Shown: in pieces, positions 1 to 11,544 of the stretch
Layout of the letters: every line of letters begins with the position of its first letter
Position numbering within the stretch: position 1 is the first letter of the stretch
Source: Acanthosepion esculentum
Lineage: Eukaryota > Mollusca > Cephalopoda > Sepiida > Sepiidae
Assembly: GCA_964036315.1 (NCBI GenBank)
Contig: OZ038478.1
Span: forward strand, 139,861,156-139,925,155
Direction of reading: 5' to 3'
Length of the DNA: 64,000 nucleotides
Notes under the pieces: model-generated
What the model was told of the DNA's origin: nothing
Database searches by the model: none
The model's input: only the letters and a program-made list of their open reading frames with translations
Position numbers and translations under genes: made by a program

Positions 1-391
1 CTCGCAACTACAATACTTTAAAATTTATCTCTCGATAAATTTTCCTCAAATTTTTATGTGAACACTTTTCCTAAACAAAGGAACATTCATGAACTTTGAG
101 TTCATAAAATACTTCATTCAACTTTTGTTCAACAATTCAGTTATTTCGACTGAAACACAACTTTTTCCAAAATTGTATTGTAATTTATTTGTACATAAAT
201 ATTCAATGTTTGTTTCTAATTGAATTCACGACTACCTTTATTTCTTCGTTCAATATTGCCTTTTGAGATTTATTCCTTTTGTATGTCTACGCTAAATTGT
301 TGTGATTAATATGAAGAACATGCTTTTCACGTTTATTACCACAAACCCTAAAACCCTTCTGATTACACACTAATTCATAGCAATCCCAACA
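1..391 (+). repeat. 5' LTR, 3' portion only
   Basis: The sequence equals 4934-5324. It ends in CCCAACA directly before the primer site. The upstream part of this LTR (about 470 bp, judged from the 3' copy) is beyond the window edge. It contains no long ORF. Confidence 0.93.
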
Positions 392-394
392 AAT

Positions 395-411
395 TGGTAA
401 CCCCGACGTTT
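395..411 (+). other. Primer binding site, tRNA-Trp-like
   Basis: TGGTAACCCCGACGTTT begins three bases after the LTR. It resembles the complement of a tRNA-Trp 3' end (TGGTGACCCCGACGTG), which is the primer reported for CsRn1-clade elements. Two or three mismatches to the textbook form are visible. Confidence 0.75.
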
Positions 412-475
412 GTACAGGCAAAACCACCAACAAATTGATAACCACATTATTTCAAACAACAAAACCTCAGTCGAC

Positions 476-1288
476 ATGGCAGATCCTGTACAACCAATTG
501 AAGCTGCACTCAGGATGGAACTCCCTTCCTATACCACGAATACACAAACGTGGTTCATACAACTCGACGCGATTTTCCAAGCCAGACACGTGACGTCCCA
601 GCAGTCGAAATTCGCGTTTGTTGTGGAGAAGCTTCCCGCTGAAATCGCTGCGGAAGTAGCGGATATCCTTATTAATCTCCCGCCCGAAAAGCCGTATGAG
701 GTGCTTCGGCACGCAATCCTACAACGAACAGGTTGCTCCGAGGAACGAAAGATTAAGGATCTCCTTACGAATGTAACACTCGGGAACAGCAAACCCTCCC
801 AACTTCTTCGTAAAATGATTACACTACTCGGTGACAACAGTATATCCGAAACTGTATTAAAACAAATGTGGCTGGAGAAATTGCCGCCCGATATAGTGCA
901 AATTTTAGCAGTCCTAACTGAGGAGGTCGATGTCCACAAGCTGGCATCGATCGCGGACAAAATCGTGGACACTAGACCAGCGCGCCAAATTTCCTCTGTC
1001 GTGACAGATAACCCGACCCCGGATGTTAACCAGCAACTCCATTTTCTGACTACCGAACTAAGGAACCTGTCTTTACGCCTAGACAGAATTCAGAGCATTC
1101 CTGGACGGAGTCGCGATACTTCAGCTAACAGACACAATCCTGGTAGGCGACGATCAACGTCAAGACATACTCGTCACCGCCAGAGAAACTATTGCTGGTA
1201 TCATGAAGTGTTTGGCGCCCGCGCAAGAAAGTGTCAGCCACCATGTGCGTATAAGAACGCGGGAAACTCCGAACCCGGCAGCCATTAA
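476..1288 (+). CDS. gag: Gag polyprotein, CsRn1-type gypsy
   Basis: A predicted protein of 270 aa, the structural capsid/nucleocapsid of the element. I chose the ATG at 476 (product begins MADPVQP). It is the first in-frame ATG, has G at -3 and G at +4, and fits related Gag starts. The frame is also open upstream to a TTG at 410. The N-terminal two-thirds is a helical capsid-like region ([11 protein letters not shown] near residue 25, then LPPDIVQIL). A basic, Arg/Ser-rich stretch precedes a single C-terminal zinc knuckle: Cys240, His243, Cys253, Cys257. This C-x2-H-x9-C-x3-C spacing differs from the retroviral CCHC type and is typical of CsRn1-like Gag. The TAA stop lies inside the frameshift region. 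No internal stop or frameshift is seen. Confidence 0.9.
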   Translation: MADPVQPIEAALRMELPSYTTNTQTWFIQLDAIFQARHVTSQQSKFAFVVEKLPAEIAAEVADILINLPPEKPYEVLRHAILQRTGCSEERKIKDLLTNVTLGNSKPSQLLRKMITLLGDNSISETVLKQMWLEKLPPDIVQILAVLTEEVDVHKLASIADKIVDTRPARQISSVVTDNPTPDVNQQLHFLTTELRNLSLRLDRIQSIPGRSRDTSANRHNPGRRRSTSRHTRHRQRNYCWYHEVFGARARKCQPPCAYKNAGNSEPGSH

Positions 1289-1325
1289 GGGCGTGTGCTG
1301 CTGGGCTAAATAACGGAAATCGCCT
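1261..1325 (+). promoter_or_regulatory. Programmed -1 ribosomal frameshift signal between gag and pol
   Basis: The slippery heptamer GGGAAAC (1261-1267) is in the gag frame as G GGA AAC. After a 6-nt spacer comes a 9-bp stem: CCCGGCAGC (1274-1282) with GCTGCTGGG (1297-1305), one G-U pair, 14-nt loop. Loop bases GGGCG (1289-1293) can also pair with CGCCT (1321-1325), which would give an H-type pseudoknot. The pol frame is open only from 1255, after TAA at 1252, and gag stops at 1286. The shift must therefore occur in about 30 nt, and the heptamer lies there. The heptamer class is known from retroviruses. The fold was read by eye. Confidence 0.85.
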
Positions 1326-4300
1326 ATTTTACGTTCTCGACAACAACAGCAGATTGAAGTTCTTAGTTGACACTGGCGCTCAGATCAGCGTTATACCGCT
1401 GAGTTATTGTAAGAAATCGTCATTAACGCCCAGACAAACTCAACTCAAGCTACAGGCTGCAAACGGCACATCCATCAGCACGTATGGCGAGCGTATTATG
1501 TCTCTAAGCATCGGCCTACGGAGAGAATATACATGGACCTTCACTATAGCCGATGTAGAGTTACCCATCATAGGAGCGGATTTCCTCGCACACTTCGACT
1601 TGTCCGTGGAGCTGTCATCTCGGACACTTACCGATATGCGCACGGATATGCGACGACGCGGATTTTTATCCAAGCTTTCCACGGTTGGACTGACTGCTCT
1701 GGTACCTAGTGCGAACGGTTGCGAAGATTTGCTTAAGCAGTACAAATCTCTTTTAGCACCGTTCACTCATACAGAACCCGTAAAACACAACACAACACAT
1801 ACTATTAAAACAACTGGACCCCCAGTCCACGTGTCACCCCGTCGTCTACACCCAACTAAATTACGGGTGGCTAAGGAAGAATTCGAAAACATGCTCAAAC
1901 TGGGCATAATAAGACCATCTTCCAGTCCGTATTCCACACCGTTACACATGGTCCCTAAGAACGAACCTGATGCCTGGCGACCGTGTGGAGATTACAGACT
2001 CCTAAACGCTCGGACTGTGCCAGACAAATACCCAATCCCTCATATTAAGGATTTTGCTTTGTCCCTTGAAGGCGCTACTGTCTTCACCAAGCTGGACTTA
2101 AGGAAGGCTTTTTATCAGATTCCTATCGAACCATCTGATATTCATAAAACAGCAATAACGACACCGTTCGGTTTGTACGAATTTACCCGAATGCCGTTCG
2201 GACTCCGTAATGCTGCGCAATCTTTTCAGCGTCTTATAGACGAAGTCCTCCGCGGATTACCTTATACTTATGCGTACATTGACGACGTACTGATAGCAAG
2301 TAAAACGCCCGAGGAACATCGTAACCATTTACAGTCGGTCTTTGAACGATTGCAACATTACGGACTAAAGTTAAACATTGATAAATGTTTATTCGCTGTC
2401 CCTGAATTAACTTTCCTTGGTCACGTCATTGATGAGAATGGCTTAGCTCCCCTGGACGAAAAGGTCAAGGCCATCAGTGAATTCCCACCACCGTCAACAT
2501 TAAGACAGCTACGGCGATTCATTGGCATGATCAACTACTATCGCCGATTTATACGCGACTGTGCCATTGTACTTCTTCCACTGACGAATCTTCTTTCTAA
2601 TCATAAGCAAAAAAACCCGAAGATTGTGTTATCTGCAGACGAGCTGGACTCTTTTCGTAAAGCAAAACAAGCTTTGCAGGATTGTACCAAACTTGTGTAC
2701 ATTACGTCCTCACCCGACGCGAAACTGACGCTAACTACCGATGCGTCGTCGGATACAGTTGGTGCCGTACTTCACCAGATAGTCGACGGTGTGGAAAGAC
2801 CACTGTCATTTTTCTCTATTAAGCTAAATACGGCCCAACAGAAGTATAGTACCTTCAGCCGTGAACTGTTGGCAATTTATTTAGCCATCAGACACTACCG
2901 GCACATCCTGGAAGGTCGTGACTTTTCAATTTTTACAGACCATAAGCCACTTACATACGCTCTACATGCTAAGTCGGACAAACACAATCCGCGAGATATC
3001 CGCTACATGGATTACATATCACAATTCTCGTCGGATATACGCTACATTAGTGGATCTAGTAATACCGTGGCCGACACCTTGTCTCGTACAACTCTCAGCG
3101 CAGTGCAGAGTACAACACTGAACTTTGATAACTTAGCTGACGAGCAAGACAAGGACGAAACCCTGCAAGCTATCCACTCGGACACTTCCTTAAAAATTGA
3201 AAAAAGACCGCTCCCGTTTACAAACAGGTCAGTTTATTGTGACATCAGCACGGGTAACCCGCGTCCGTACATTCCGCCAAATATGCGCCGTCTGATTTTT
3301 GAACATTTTCATACACAAGCACATCCTGGAGGCAAGGCGACGTTGCGGACCATATCGGACAGATTTATCTGGCCCGGTATGGCAGCTGACATTAAGCAGT
3401 GGTCCCGCACGTGTTTACGTTGCCAAGCCACCAAAGTTGGCAGACACACAAGGGCACCTACATCAACCTTTGCCGACCCAGACGGTCGTTTTACTCACTT
3501 GCATGCAGATTTGGTGGGCCCACTTGAAAATGTGAATGGATTCGAGTACATTTTGACCATAATCGACCGGTTTACTCGGTGGCCAGTCGCCATCCCACTG
3601 CAATCAACTACAGCTGAAACAGTGGCCAGTGCTATTTTTAATAACTGGATCACAAACTTCGGATGCCCTTCGGTAATCACTACCGATAGAGGTCCACAGT
3701 TTCAATCAGCCCTTTTCAACGAATTCACTGATCTATTGGGAATTAAACATATTTCCACTACAGCATATCACCCTTGTTCCAACGGCCTCGTAGAAAGATT
3801 CCATCGGCAGCTTAAATATGCTATAACTGCTTCAACTAAAGGCCGAACTTGGGTTGATAAACTTCCCCTGATCATGCTGGCTTTGAGGAATACTGTCAAG
3901 CAGGACTTGAACTGTACCAGTGCTGACTTGGTTTTTGGGACTCCCCTAACCTTGCCAGGACAGATCTTCGGCCCTGTATCGGACAACCTACCTAGCAGCC
4001 AGTTTATCAGCGACCTTCGGCAGAAAATGTCTGAAACTGTTTATACGCCGACCAGAGCCTTTCACAGGCCATATTACATCCCAGCTGATCTGCATACAGC
4101 CAAGTTCGTATTTCTACGCCGAGATATGGTCCGTAAACCTTTAACACCCAACTACACTGGACCGCATCAGGTCATTTCTCGAGCGTCGAAATATTTTGTT
4201 CTAGATCTTGCCGGCAAGCGAACTACGGTCAGCATTGACCGGTTAAAACCAGCTTATATCAACAGTGACGACCAACCTGTGACCACTCAGCCAACACCTG

Positions 4301-4425
4301 TTTCTGAGACATCACATAAACACCCATCTTCTACGCCTGAACCCCAAATTAACCCACCTACACGGACCAGGTCCGGCAGGCGCGTTCATTGGCCAGCAAA
4401 GTACACCACCTTTTATACATATTAA
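1267..4425 (+). CDS. pol: Pol polyprotein (protease, RT, RNase H, integrase), CsRn1-type gypsy
   Basis: This frame has no ATG start. It is entered by the -1 shift and gives about 1,052 aa of Pol, or about 1,316 aa of Gag-Pol fusion. Counting the Leu codon at 1354 as residue 1, the domains are as follows. Aspartic protease: LVDTG, catalytic D6. Reverse transcriptase: [11 protein letters not shown], and YIDD at 308-311 as catalytic box. RNase H: TTDAS with D463, then the SRELLAI and TDHKPLTY motifs. Integrase: HHCC zinc finger ([10 protein letters not shown] to CLRCQ), then D719, D778 and E814, a perfect D,D35E spacing. A GPY/F-like module (YTGPHQVI) follows, then a Pro/Thr-rich tail. All catalytic residues I can check are intact, and no internal stop is present. 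Length and order match complete gypsy Pol proteins. Confidence 0.93.
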   Translation, partial: LRTRQPLRACAAGLNNGNRLFYVLDNNSRLKFLVDTGAQISVIPLSYCKKSSLTPRQTQLKLQAANGTSISTYGERIMSLSIGLRREYTWTFTIADVELPIIGADFLAHFDLSVELSSRTLTDMRTDMRRRGFLSKLSTVGLTALVPSANGCEDLLKQYKSLLAPFTHTEPVKHNTTHTIKTTGPPVHVSPRRLHPTKLRVAKEEFENMLKLGIIRPSSSPYSTPLHMVPKNEPDAWRPCGDYRLLNARTVPDKYPIPHIKDFALSLEGATVFTKLDLRKAFYQIPIEPSDIHKTAITTPFGLYEFTRMPFGLRNAAQSFQRLIDEVLRGLPYTYAYIDDVLIASKTPEEHRNHLQSVFERLQHYGLKLNIDKCLFAVPELTFLGHVIDENGLAPLDEKVKAISEFPPPSTLRQLRRFIGMINYYRRFIRDCAIVLLPLTNLLSNHKQKNPKIVLSADELDSFRKAKQALQDCTKLVYITSSPDAKLTLTTDASSDTVGAVLHQIVDGVERPLSFFSIKLNTAQQKYSTFSRELLAIYLAIRHYRHILEGRDFSIFTDHKPLTYALHAKSDKHNPRDIRYMDYISQFSSDIRYISGSSNTVADTLSRTTLSAVQSTTLNFDNLADEQDKDETLQAIHSDTSLKIEKRPLPFTNRSVYCDISTGNPRPYIPPNMRRLIFEHFHTQAHPGGKATLRTISDRFIWPGMAADIKQWSRTCLRCQATKVGRHTRAPTSTFADPDGRFTHLHADLVGPLENVNGFEYILTIIDRFTRWPVAIPLQSTTAETVASAIFNNWITNFGCPSVITTDRGPQFQSALFNEFTDLLGIKHISTTAYHPCSNGLVERFHRQLKYAITASTKGRTWVDKLPLIMLALRNTVKQDLNCTSADLVFGTPLTLPGQIFGPVSDNLPSSQFISDLRQKMSETVYTPTRAFHRPYYIPADLHTAKFVFLRRDMVRKPLTPNYTGPHQVISRASKYFVLDLAGKRTTVSIDRLKPAYINSDDQPVTTQPTPVSETSHKHPSSTPEPQINPPTRTRSGRRVHWPAKYTTFYTY

Positions 4426-4464
4426 TGTCCAAACTACGTTGACCATTAATCTCGTGGGGCTATT

Positions 4465-5324
4465 TGTAGAATCCTCCGTATTTTTCCACTCAACCCGTTT
4501 AAAGGCGGAATTTTCCATAAGAGCTAGTTTCGACCAATCAACACCACACATTGCGAAACTCGGCTTATTATTGGTCGAGATGCCCCAGGATAAATGTTGG
4601 CGCCAACGCGCTGGGAGCCGATCTAATTTTCGCAGAGTAAATAAAAGGGCGAATCTTAGTCCGATTCACTAGTCAGCAATTCACTCTCAGAGAGATTTCT
4701 ACAGAGATCCACGCGTGTCTACATCTTGACTTAAAGGACTTTTCGCGCGTCAACACCTGACTCAACCTTCAACCTCTTTCTCTCTCTCTCTCTGAAATCT
4801 TAGTACGTTTCTAAAAAAGTGTTATTCTACACTACCAAACAGAAATTATTACTAAAGCAAATATATATAAAAAATACGGTCCAAGGTGAATAACTCTGAC
4901 AAAACAAAAACATACAAAATTCAGCAAAAAAATCTCGCAACTACAATACTTTAAAATTTATCTCTCGATAAATTTTCCTCAAATTTTTATGTGAACACTT
5001 TTCCTAAACAAAGGAACATTCATGAACTTTGAGTTCATAAAATACTTCATTCAACTTTTGTTCAACAATTCAGTTATTTCGACTGAAACACAACTTTTTC
5101 CAAAATTGTATTGTAATTTATTTGTACATAAATATTCAATGTTTGTTTCTAATTGAATTCACGACTACCTTTATTTCTTCGTTCAATATTGCCTTTTGAG
5201 ATTTATTCCTTTTGTATGTCTACGCTAAATTGTTGTGATTAATATGAAGAACATGCTTTTCACGTTTATTACCACAAACCCTAAAACCCTTCTGATTACA
5301 CACTAATTCATAGCAATCCCAACA
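4465..5324 (+). repeat. 3' LTR, about 860 bp
   Basis: The right end (5324) is fixed by alignment to the 5' LTR. The left end is an estimate: TGTAGAAT at 4465 follows a short purine-rich CGTGGGG tract (4453-4459) that may be the polypurine tract, 39 bp after the pol stop. The region holds a CT microsatellite near 4775-4795. If the boundary is wrong it could shift by some tens of bases. Confidence 0.75.
4638..4648 (+). promoter_or_regulatory. TATA-like element in the LTR
   Basis: TAAATAAAAGG lies about 170 bp into the LTR, followed 20-30 bp later by TCACTAGTCAG-like possible start sequence. The position fits the U3/R border of a gypsy LTR, which drives the genomic RNA. This rests on sequence resemblance only. 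Confidence 0.5.
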
Positions 5325-5427
5325 CACGCAACAAGCTATTATGACTTTATACTGCTGACGAATTTGAATCATTATATTTGCATTTAATATAAATCGGAGT
5401 AATTATTTTGAAATTATAGCTGAGGCA

Positions 5428-5490
5428 TTACTACTACTACTATAACTATTACAACAACTACTACTACTACAACTGCTACTACTACTACCA
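5428..5490. repeat. (ACT)n microsatellite, imperfect
   Basis: A run of ACT/ACA triplets with a few interruptions, grading into ACC. Confidence 0.85.
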
Positions 5491-6288
5491 CCACCTCAAC
5501 TATTTTTTATTATTAATATTCTAGGTCGATAAATTAACTTTTGACGAGAATTAGTATCTTATAACTCGTGAGCCTGTTTCAGAGATGTTGCCCTGACAGT
5601 TTTGGTTATAGAAGCAGTAATAATTAAGTAAAGAAAATCTGTAGTTATTCTGTCATCACTTTGTCGCCAATTTTCTCCAGTCTTTTTTTTTTGTTTGTCT
5701 TACATTCAAAGTAAGAGTATATTTATTTATTCTGAAAGTTTTAGATGAAGTTAGTGTGATGATTTTATTTTACTACTAGCTACATTGTGGAGGTTATGTT
5801 TTTACCTTTACATTCTGTGTCGATATATTCTATTATTAAAGGAAAAAATGAGAAGTAAACGCGTAATAAAATTGGGTAAACAATGAAAGTAAACAATTAG
5901 TCTATTATATTTCTCATTTTTAAATAATCGTGCGAATTAAATGAACTCATTATCTTGAATTTTTCTTATTTTGATTATTAGGTTTTGGACGGTTTATTCA
6001 ACAGACATATTTTTATTGATTATGCATCTTAGATAATTATTGAATTCGATCAACGTTAGTATTCTTATGGTCGGAAACGCAATGATCGACAGAACAAAAA
6101 TGACGATATATAACAGGCTGATTTAGTTCCCCAATGTTACAAAGCATTTGTTTTTACGAGGTAGTCAGTTCATTACAACGAAGAAATATCGCACCTAACT
6201 TATTGTATTCAAATTCCCAACAAAATAAATAAAAATATATTTGGGTCCATATCTTAATACACAGTCAATTAAATGTTTTAGATTAAAG

Positions 6289-8319
6289 TAGGTATGTCCA
6301 ATTTTGGCCATTTTAGCGTTTTTTTTTAGTTGTTTTTTTTTTGTCAGTTGAAAGACACATTAATTTCGAAATTCTTGTAAAAATTAACTACTTGTTGGAT
6401 TTTAATGAAAACTTTAGAACTTATTCAGAAATGAATGAACTTATTTTAGAAATTTTTGTCTCTTTGAAAGTCATGGTATAAATATTTTTTTTTATATCTG
6501 TTACCCCCCCCCTCGAACTTAATTTTATGAAAACACACAAAAAAATTTATTTGCAACCTGAATTTTTTTTTTAATTAAATGCACAAAACTCTGAAAAATC
6601 TAAATCATCGATTTTTTGTTAAAAAAATGTCCGAAATTGTCCAAACTTTTACCTCAATTGTAAAAATACAAAACCCAATAAAACTAAGACAATATTTAAT
6701 TAAGAAAGTTTTTAATGGCTTTTCTGAATAATATATACGAAGGTAATTATTATCTGAAAGAAAAACTTTTTTTGATGAACAATGAATTTTTACATTAATT
6801 TTCTTTTTTTTTTCAATTTTAAATACACAATATGACAAAAGGTTGTTATATATTTATACATTAAGTTCTTTCTGCAACATTATGGAAACGATATATTATG
6901 TTCTCTACTTTTTAAAGATCATAAATTTGAAAGCTTATTAAAATCTGACAACCATAATTATTTTTAAAATAATTTTTAATATTCCAAAATTGTATTTAAA
7001 ATTGTCTACAACGAAAGTATGGATGCACACCTTGAAATAATGTCACGTGAGTAGTTTCTTTTGATAGAAGTAAGTTTTTTTTTACTTCAGAAATGGCTTT
7101 GATTCGTTCAGTAACAACAAAACAACGCTTGTCAAGTTTTCTGAATATCGTCGTATTATTTTCAATTTTTTTCTTTTTCTATTCAAATATAATCGAATAG
7201 TGGGATAAAAGAAAATATCGACTATTTACAATTACAAAAAAAAAAAACGCCCTTGGAAGTCCACCCAAATTTTCAAGTTTGAAATCGAATGCATAAATTC
7301 ATTGTACATTACTTTGGAATTATTATCCACACGACAAATTATCAATTAAAACGATTTTTGGAGTTTAAATTTTCTGGAGTTAGCTCGCTACTACTAAATA
7401 CTTGTTGAGTCAAAAAACAAAACCAACATAGCATGTTAATTTTATTAATAAATAAAATAAAACTCATATTACTGCCATATCATAATTATTAATAAATAGA
7501 AAAAAATCTGCCTTAATAAAAAAGAAGTAAAATCTCATTTCATTAACTTAACCCGTTTCAATTAATGGTGTTTCATGTAATTTTTATATTCTCAGAAAAA
7601 TATTTCATGACTGAAATAATAAACCTCAATTTAAAAAAATGTATTTTTTTTACTGTTTTATTTTTACTTGTAAAATTTGATTTTCTTTCATAATTTAAAT
7701 GTTATTTTCTGTCCAGAATTCTTCCTCAAACGTAAGGTAAAAAAAAAAAAAATTTGAAAGTGAATTTTTTTAAAAAAATCTACTAACCAGATTCACTTAA
7801 AATTAGAACGAATTATATCACTTCTGCGCTACCGTCCAATACATTTCCGTGCCGTAAGCTGTGAATATATTGACGTACATCAATTAAGGCCTGTCAAAAT
7901 AGAGCACCCCGGTTGGAAATATCTCTCTTAAAACATTTTCTGCTAAAAATGTAAGTAATGTTTCTTTCAAATTAAATTAAGTATACTTTAATCATTCTAA
8001 ATTTCCTAAGATAACAAAAGAAAAAGGTGTAATTGATTTTTCATGATTTTTAAACTAACAAACTATGATCTTTCCGACAGAAATGTCGATAAGTTCGATT
8101 TTACGAAATTTTTTGACTCGAAAAAAAACAAGATTTTTTAATAAAATTTTTACCATTTATAGGAAGGATTAAAAAATCTGAAAAAATATTCAGAAAATAC
8201 TTTGGTCTTTCCTCTTTAATAACAACATAAATATTTAAACGTTAAAAATTGTTTTATCAATTTGGGGACCTTTTTTCGTCAAGGTATACAACTTTTTAGC
8301 GAAATATTGGACATACCTA
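6289..8319. mobile_element. Candidate non-autonomous DNA transposon with short terminal inverted repeats
   Basis: TAGGTATGTCCAAT at 6289-6302 recurs as its exact reverse complement at 8306-8319. Further inward both ends carry TTTTAGCG or its complement, with altered spacing. TTAA lies just outside on both sides (6283-6286 and 8324-8327) but at unequal distances, so a target duplication cannot be fixed. The 2-kb interior is AT-rich and has no transposase-like ORF. Chance cannot be excluded for a 14-bp repeat in AT-rich DNA. Confidence 0.35.
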
Positions 8320-9245
8320 TTGCTTAATAAGTCTGTATTTTTAATGTTATAATAAAAGAAAAGAAATCAATTTGAAAATATCTAAAGAAATGTCTTGGTA
8401 ATCAGTTTCCGTCGGCATTCAGACAGAATAAAATAACATTTTAAAATATCCTATAAGAATTTTTATGCACACATGCACAATCCATCTCAATGGTTTCAGC
8501 TTGTTCAACCTGATTATTAGAATTGCGATTTGAATTAGAAAAAAAACACATTATTTAAAACATTGACTGATTGCACTCAACTACAATGCAGCTGTTGTCT
8601 CCTAATTCAATATAAACCTGTTATTATACATTTTGTAAGATTTTTATATAAGTATATTATTGGAATAGGGCTGTAAATGTTTTGATTGTGTAATTTATTA
8701 TTTTTTATACAGAAACTCTCTGAGCTTTTAATAGCAGAATTCTGGTTTCGTCAAGTCTGAAAATAACGACTTAGGATTTCTTAAGACACTATATTTATAT
8801 TTTACTTGCATCAAAACACTCATTTTCCAGTTTTATGTATGCGTAAATAGGGATCTTATCTACTTTATTAAAGACACTTTTATTAATGCGTATTTCTTGT
8901 CTGCAAAAATACTGATTCCCGTTCCGTCTTGTGTTAGATATATATATATAATTGCTTGGCTCAAAAAGATATTGTTTCATTGATTATGCATCTTAAGATC
9001 TGGTGCCAATATTGAAAGTGAATATTAATTCGGTTTTATTAGAGCATAAAGTCTCCTATTTACTATCTGTGTGACGATTTATTTGAAAGCAGTTTGACAG
9101 ATACTATTCACGCGAATATTTTCCATTGAACTGTCGAATAAATTCACTTCCTAGAAAAAATAAAAGCATCTTATAAATCAGACGCATCCAAAAAATATAA
9201 TTCATTAAAAAAGAAAAGAAAAAAAAACGAACGATATTATTTGAA

Positions 9246-9925
9246 TTACATTTCGGATTGCAAAATTCCGATCCTCTCTCCGATCGATCGACAAGTTTCT
9301 CTAACCTGAGCTTGCATCAGTTCGAAGCACATGGCAACGGTGGCGAGCCCAAACAGTAAGTACAGAGAGCACATCACTTTTTTTCCGTCATTGTGCCACG
9401 AATCGACAGACATGCCGGGAACGAAGTCTCCGAACCCGATCGTACTCAGCGTTATGAAACAGAAGTAGGACCCTTCGACATAGTCCCAGTTTTTTCCCCA
9501 CATGGCAAACAAAAGAGTTCCACAGAAAATATAACCTGCCATAAACATTAACGTAACAACGACAGGGATAGTGACAGGTGGTTTGTCTCTGTCGTCCTCT
9601 AGAGTACAGATCACTGCACTCTGAGGTATAGCACTTTCATCGATGAAATCACCGTGCATTGACTCTTTGTTATCCATACCGGAGGCTTTCGGGTGTATAA
9701 ATGTCGGCGCCATTTCTGAACGTACCGCCGTCACCGATGGCTCTCCATTGGTCTTCTTATCACAACACATGCAGCATAGCACCTGGGTGTAGAAAGCACG
9801 GAAGCAACCGGCCAAAAACTTGCCTAGGCTTACCAGGCACAGAAGCATAAGTGGGATACCGACCACGGCGTAGGCGATGGTTACGAGACGACCAGCTACC
9901 GTTTTGGGTGCGATGTGTCCATAAC
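9246..9925 (-). CDS. TWIK-type two-pore potassium channel, downstream exon (M2 to C-terminus)
   Basis: K2P channels are dimeric membrane leak K+ channels with four transmembrane segments and two pore loops per subunit. This exon starts at a CAG acceptor (intron ends ...TTATTTCAG) and completes the first selectivity filter: G from the upstream exon plus YGHIAPKT. Next come M2 ([17 protein letters not shown]), a cytoplasmic loop of about 80 aa with a CCMCC cysteine cluster, M3 ([19 protein letters not shown]), pore loop 2 with TIGFGD, M4 ([17 protein letters not shown]) and a short tail ending ILQSEM before TAA at 9246-9248. The tail is short for the family. The last codons overlap a possible splice donor (AAAT/GTAATT), so further 3' exons are possible. 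Confidence 0.9.
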
Positions 9926-10675
9926 CTGAAATAAAAAAGAGAAAAATGGAATGGGATTAGACAGAGAAATAAAAAGACAAACATAAAAGTGGATTATTAA
10001 ATTAAAAATAACCCTTTGTGTTTTAGTGGATTTACTGCCTTCTATGGGGTGGATTCGATTAATAAATTAAGAACGCCCAAATAAATAGCTTACAAACAAA
10101 TACGCGTGAATTTACTTATCTAATTTGGTGATTCCTACTTTTTTCTAAACGACTAATAGACTAACTATTAATATCCTAGCATCTAATTGACTTCCTATGT
10201 TAGCAAGACGTCACAACACTTCGACAAACCATTTTACAATACCTTCAGAAAATTTATTAGGATTGCTTGTTTTCGGGAACTGTTTTCTTCTAGACGAGAT
10301 CTTTTAGTACCCCCATAAGAAAAGACTTGTGGTGTTAGGTTTGATGGCTTCTCAATTTCTCCACGTCGTCCTATCCACCTCAGCTCAAAATAAAGTATTA
10401 ATTTTGCCGCACCCAATTATATAATCGGCTTTTGTTAAATTCAACCGACAAGGTCTTCTACTTTAATTTTTTTAAATAATATTTTTCCAATTTTATATTG
10501 AGATGTTGCATTTCAGAAACAAAAGTTCATGTTTTGTTCTGTCTCGCTCAAATATTTTTGACTATCTTTTTCACTACAAGATTTGTTTGATCTCAAATAT
10601 CAGTAAAAAAAAGTATATTGCGTTTTTTTAAATCTAAATTATTGTGTTTTAATCCCTGGTGCAGACACCCTGCCA

Positions 10676-10730
<55 letters not shown>

Positions 10731-10732
10731 AT

Positions 10733-10777
<45 letters not shown>

Positions 10778-11219
10778 AATATGTGTGTGTGTGAGTCTAT
10801 TCCTTCAGGAGAAGGAAATAGCATATATATATATATATATATATATATATGACACACACACACATATATATGTGTGTGTGTGTGTGAGTATGTATGTATA
10901 TAGTCTTTCTTTATACATATTTATTATATTATTATAAAGAAATCTATACAGTAACTGCACGTATTTTGCATGGTGTGTATGTGGGGGGCGACTAATGTGT
11001 TTTGCCACTATGTCTGTATGGTGTGTATTTATGTGTGTGGGTTTATGATTTGTTTAGTGCTGATTTAAATCTTTCTATGCAGTTTTTTTTCTTGCATTTG
11101 TAGATAAGATTAATGATTACTTTAATCAATATGTGGAAACAACTATTCTTCGCCTGATGAAGCTCACAATACTCGAAAAATGTAAAATCAAGTATAATAT
11201 ATATTAAAAATATGTCTGT

Positions 11220-11253
<34 letters not shown>

Positions 11254-11283
11254 ATTTCTGGAAAAAAAACAAGTATTACTAAC
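9926..11283 (-). other. Intron of the two-pore potassium channel gene
   Basis: A 1,358-bp intron on the minus strand, with donor ATCG/GTTAGT at the high-coordinate end and acceptor TTTCAG/GT at the low end. It splits the glycine codon of the TIGYG filter (phase 1). Its only notable content is compound TA/TG microsatellites. Confidence 0.85.
10679..10860. repeat. (TA)n/(TG)n compound microsatellite
   Basis: Alternating pure TA runs and TG/CA runs inside the channel intron. A shorter TA run sits at 11225-11250. Confidence 0.95.
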
Positions 11284-11507
11284 CGATGGTGGTTATAATG
11301 CTGACAGAGTAGAGCAGAGCCCCCGTAAAAGACCACTGCAGTTCGACTGTAGTCGTGTCATCACTTCCGCCCCAGCCTCCTTCCTTGACCGCTTTGAACA
11401 GCGACAATTGGAAATCCTTTAATTTTTCATTGACGCTCTGCTTCCAGTGGTCTTTGTTCAAGATGTTCAGGCTCTCAGTATAGTTCCACAGTCGGTCTAC
11501 GGCCTGC
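11284..11507 (-). CDS. TWIK-type two-pore potassium channel, upstream exon (pore loop 1)
   Basis: A 224-nt internal exon: one base, 74 codons, one base. It starts after the acceptor TTTGTAG and encodes QAVDRLWNYTESLNIL, then the first pore helix (ELQWSFTGALLYSVSIITTIG). It joins YGH of the next exon to give the K+ filter TTIGYG. NYT is a plausible N-glycosylation site in the extracellular loop before the pore, a usual K2P feature. The exons for the N-terminus and M1 should lie at higher coordinates, but I found none in the window. The gene is therefore partial here, or its first intron is very long. The subfamily (TWIK rather than TREK/TASK) is an inference. Confidence 0.88.
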
Positions 11508-11510
11508 CTA

Positions 11511-11542
11511 CAAATAATAATAATAATAATAATAATAATAAC
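11511..11542. repeat. (AAT)n microsatellite
   Basis: About ten AAT units directly upstream (in gene sense) of the channel exon acceptor. Confidence 0.9.
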
Positions 11543-11544
11543 TC

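Larger units (their letters stand above)
1..5324 (+). mobile_element. CsRn1-type Ty3/gypsy LTR retrotransposon, nearly complete
   Basis: An LTR element that lacks only the upstream part of its 5' LTR, which lies outside the window. In order: partial 5' LTR (1-391), primer site, gag, -1 frameshift signal, pol (protease, RT, RNase H, integrase) and 3' LTR to 5324. Positions 1-391 and 4934-5324 align without gaps and I saw no mismatch, so the insertion is young. The tRNA-Trp-like primer site and the C-x2-H-x9-C-x3-C knuckle of Gag are traits of the CsRn1 clade, known from flukes and other invertebrates. Both reading frames are open. CACGC (5325-5329) would be the right-hand target duplication, but its partner is off the window. 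Confidence 0.93.
5325..9245. other. AT-rich DNA without recognisable genes
   Basis: No supported coding region on either strand; the short ORFs show no family features. It contains a trinucleotide (ACT)n tract and a candidate inverted-repeat element (listed separately). Poly-T and poly-A runs are frequent. The word ATTGATTATGCATCTTA occurs twice (about 6016 and 8979), of unknown meaning. Confidence 0.7.

Noticed and set aside
410..475. Longer Gag starting at the TTG at 410
   Set aside because: The extension overlaps the primer-site region and has no ATG. The ATG at 476 is in good context and gives a normal Gag N-terminus.
10639..11008. Open frames over the TA/TG runs in the channel intron
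   Set aside because: They encode Tyr-Ile and Cys-Val repeats that come purely from dinucleotide repeats.
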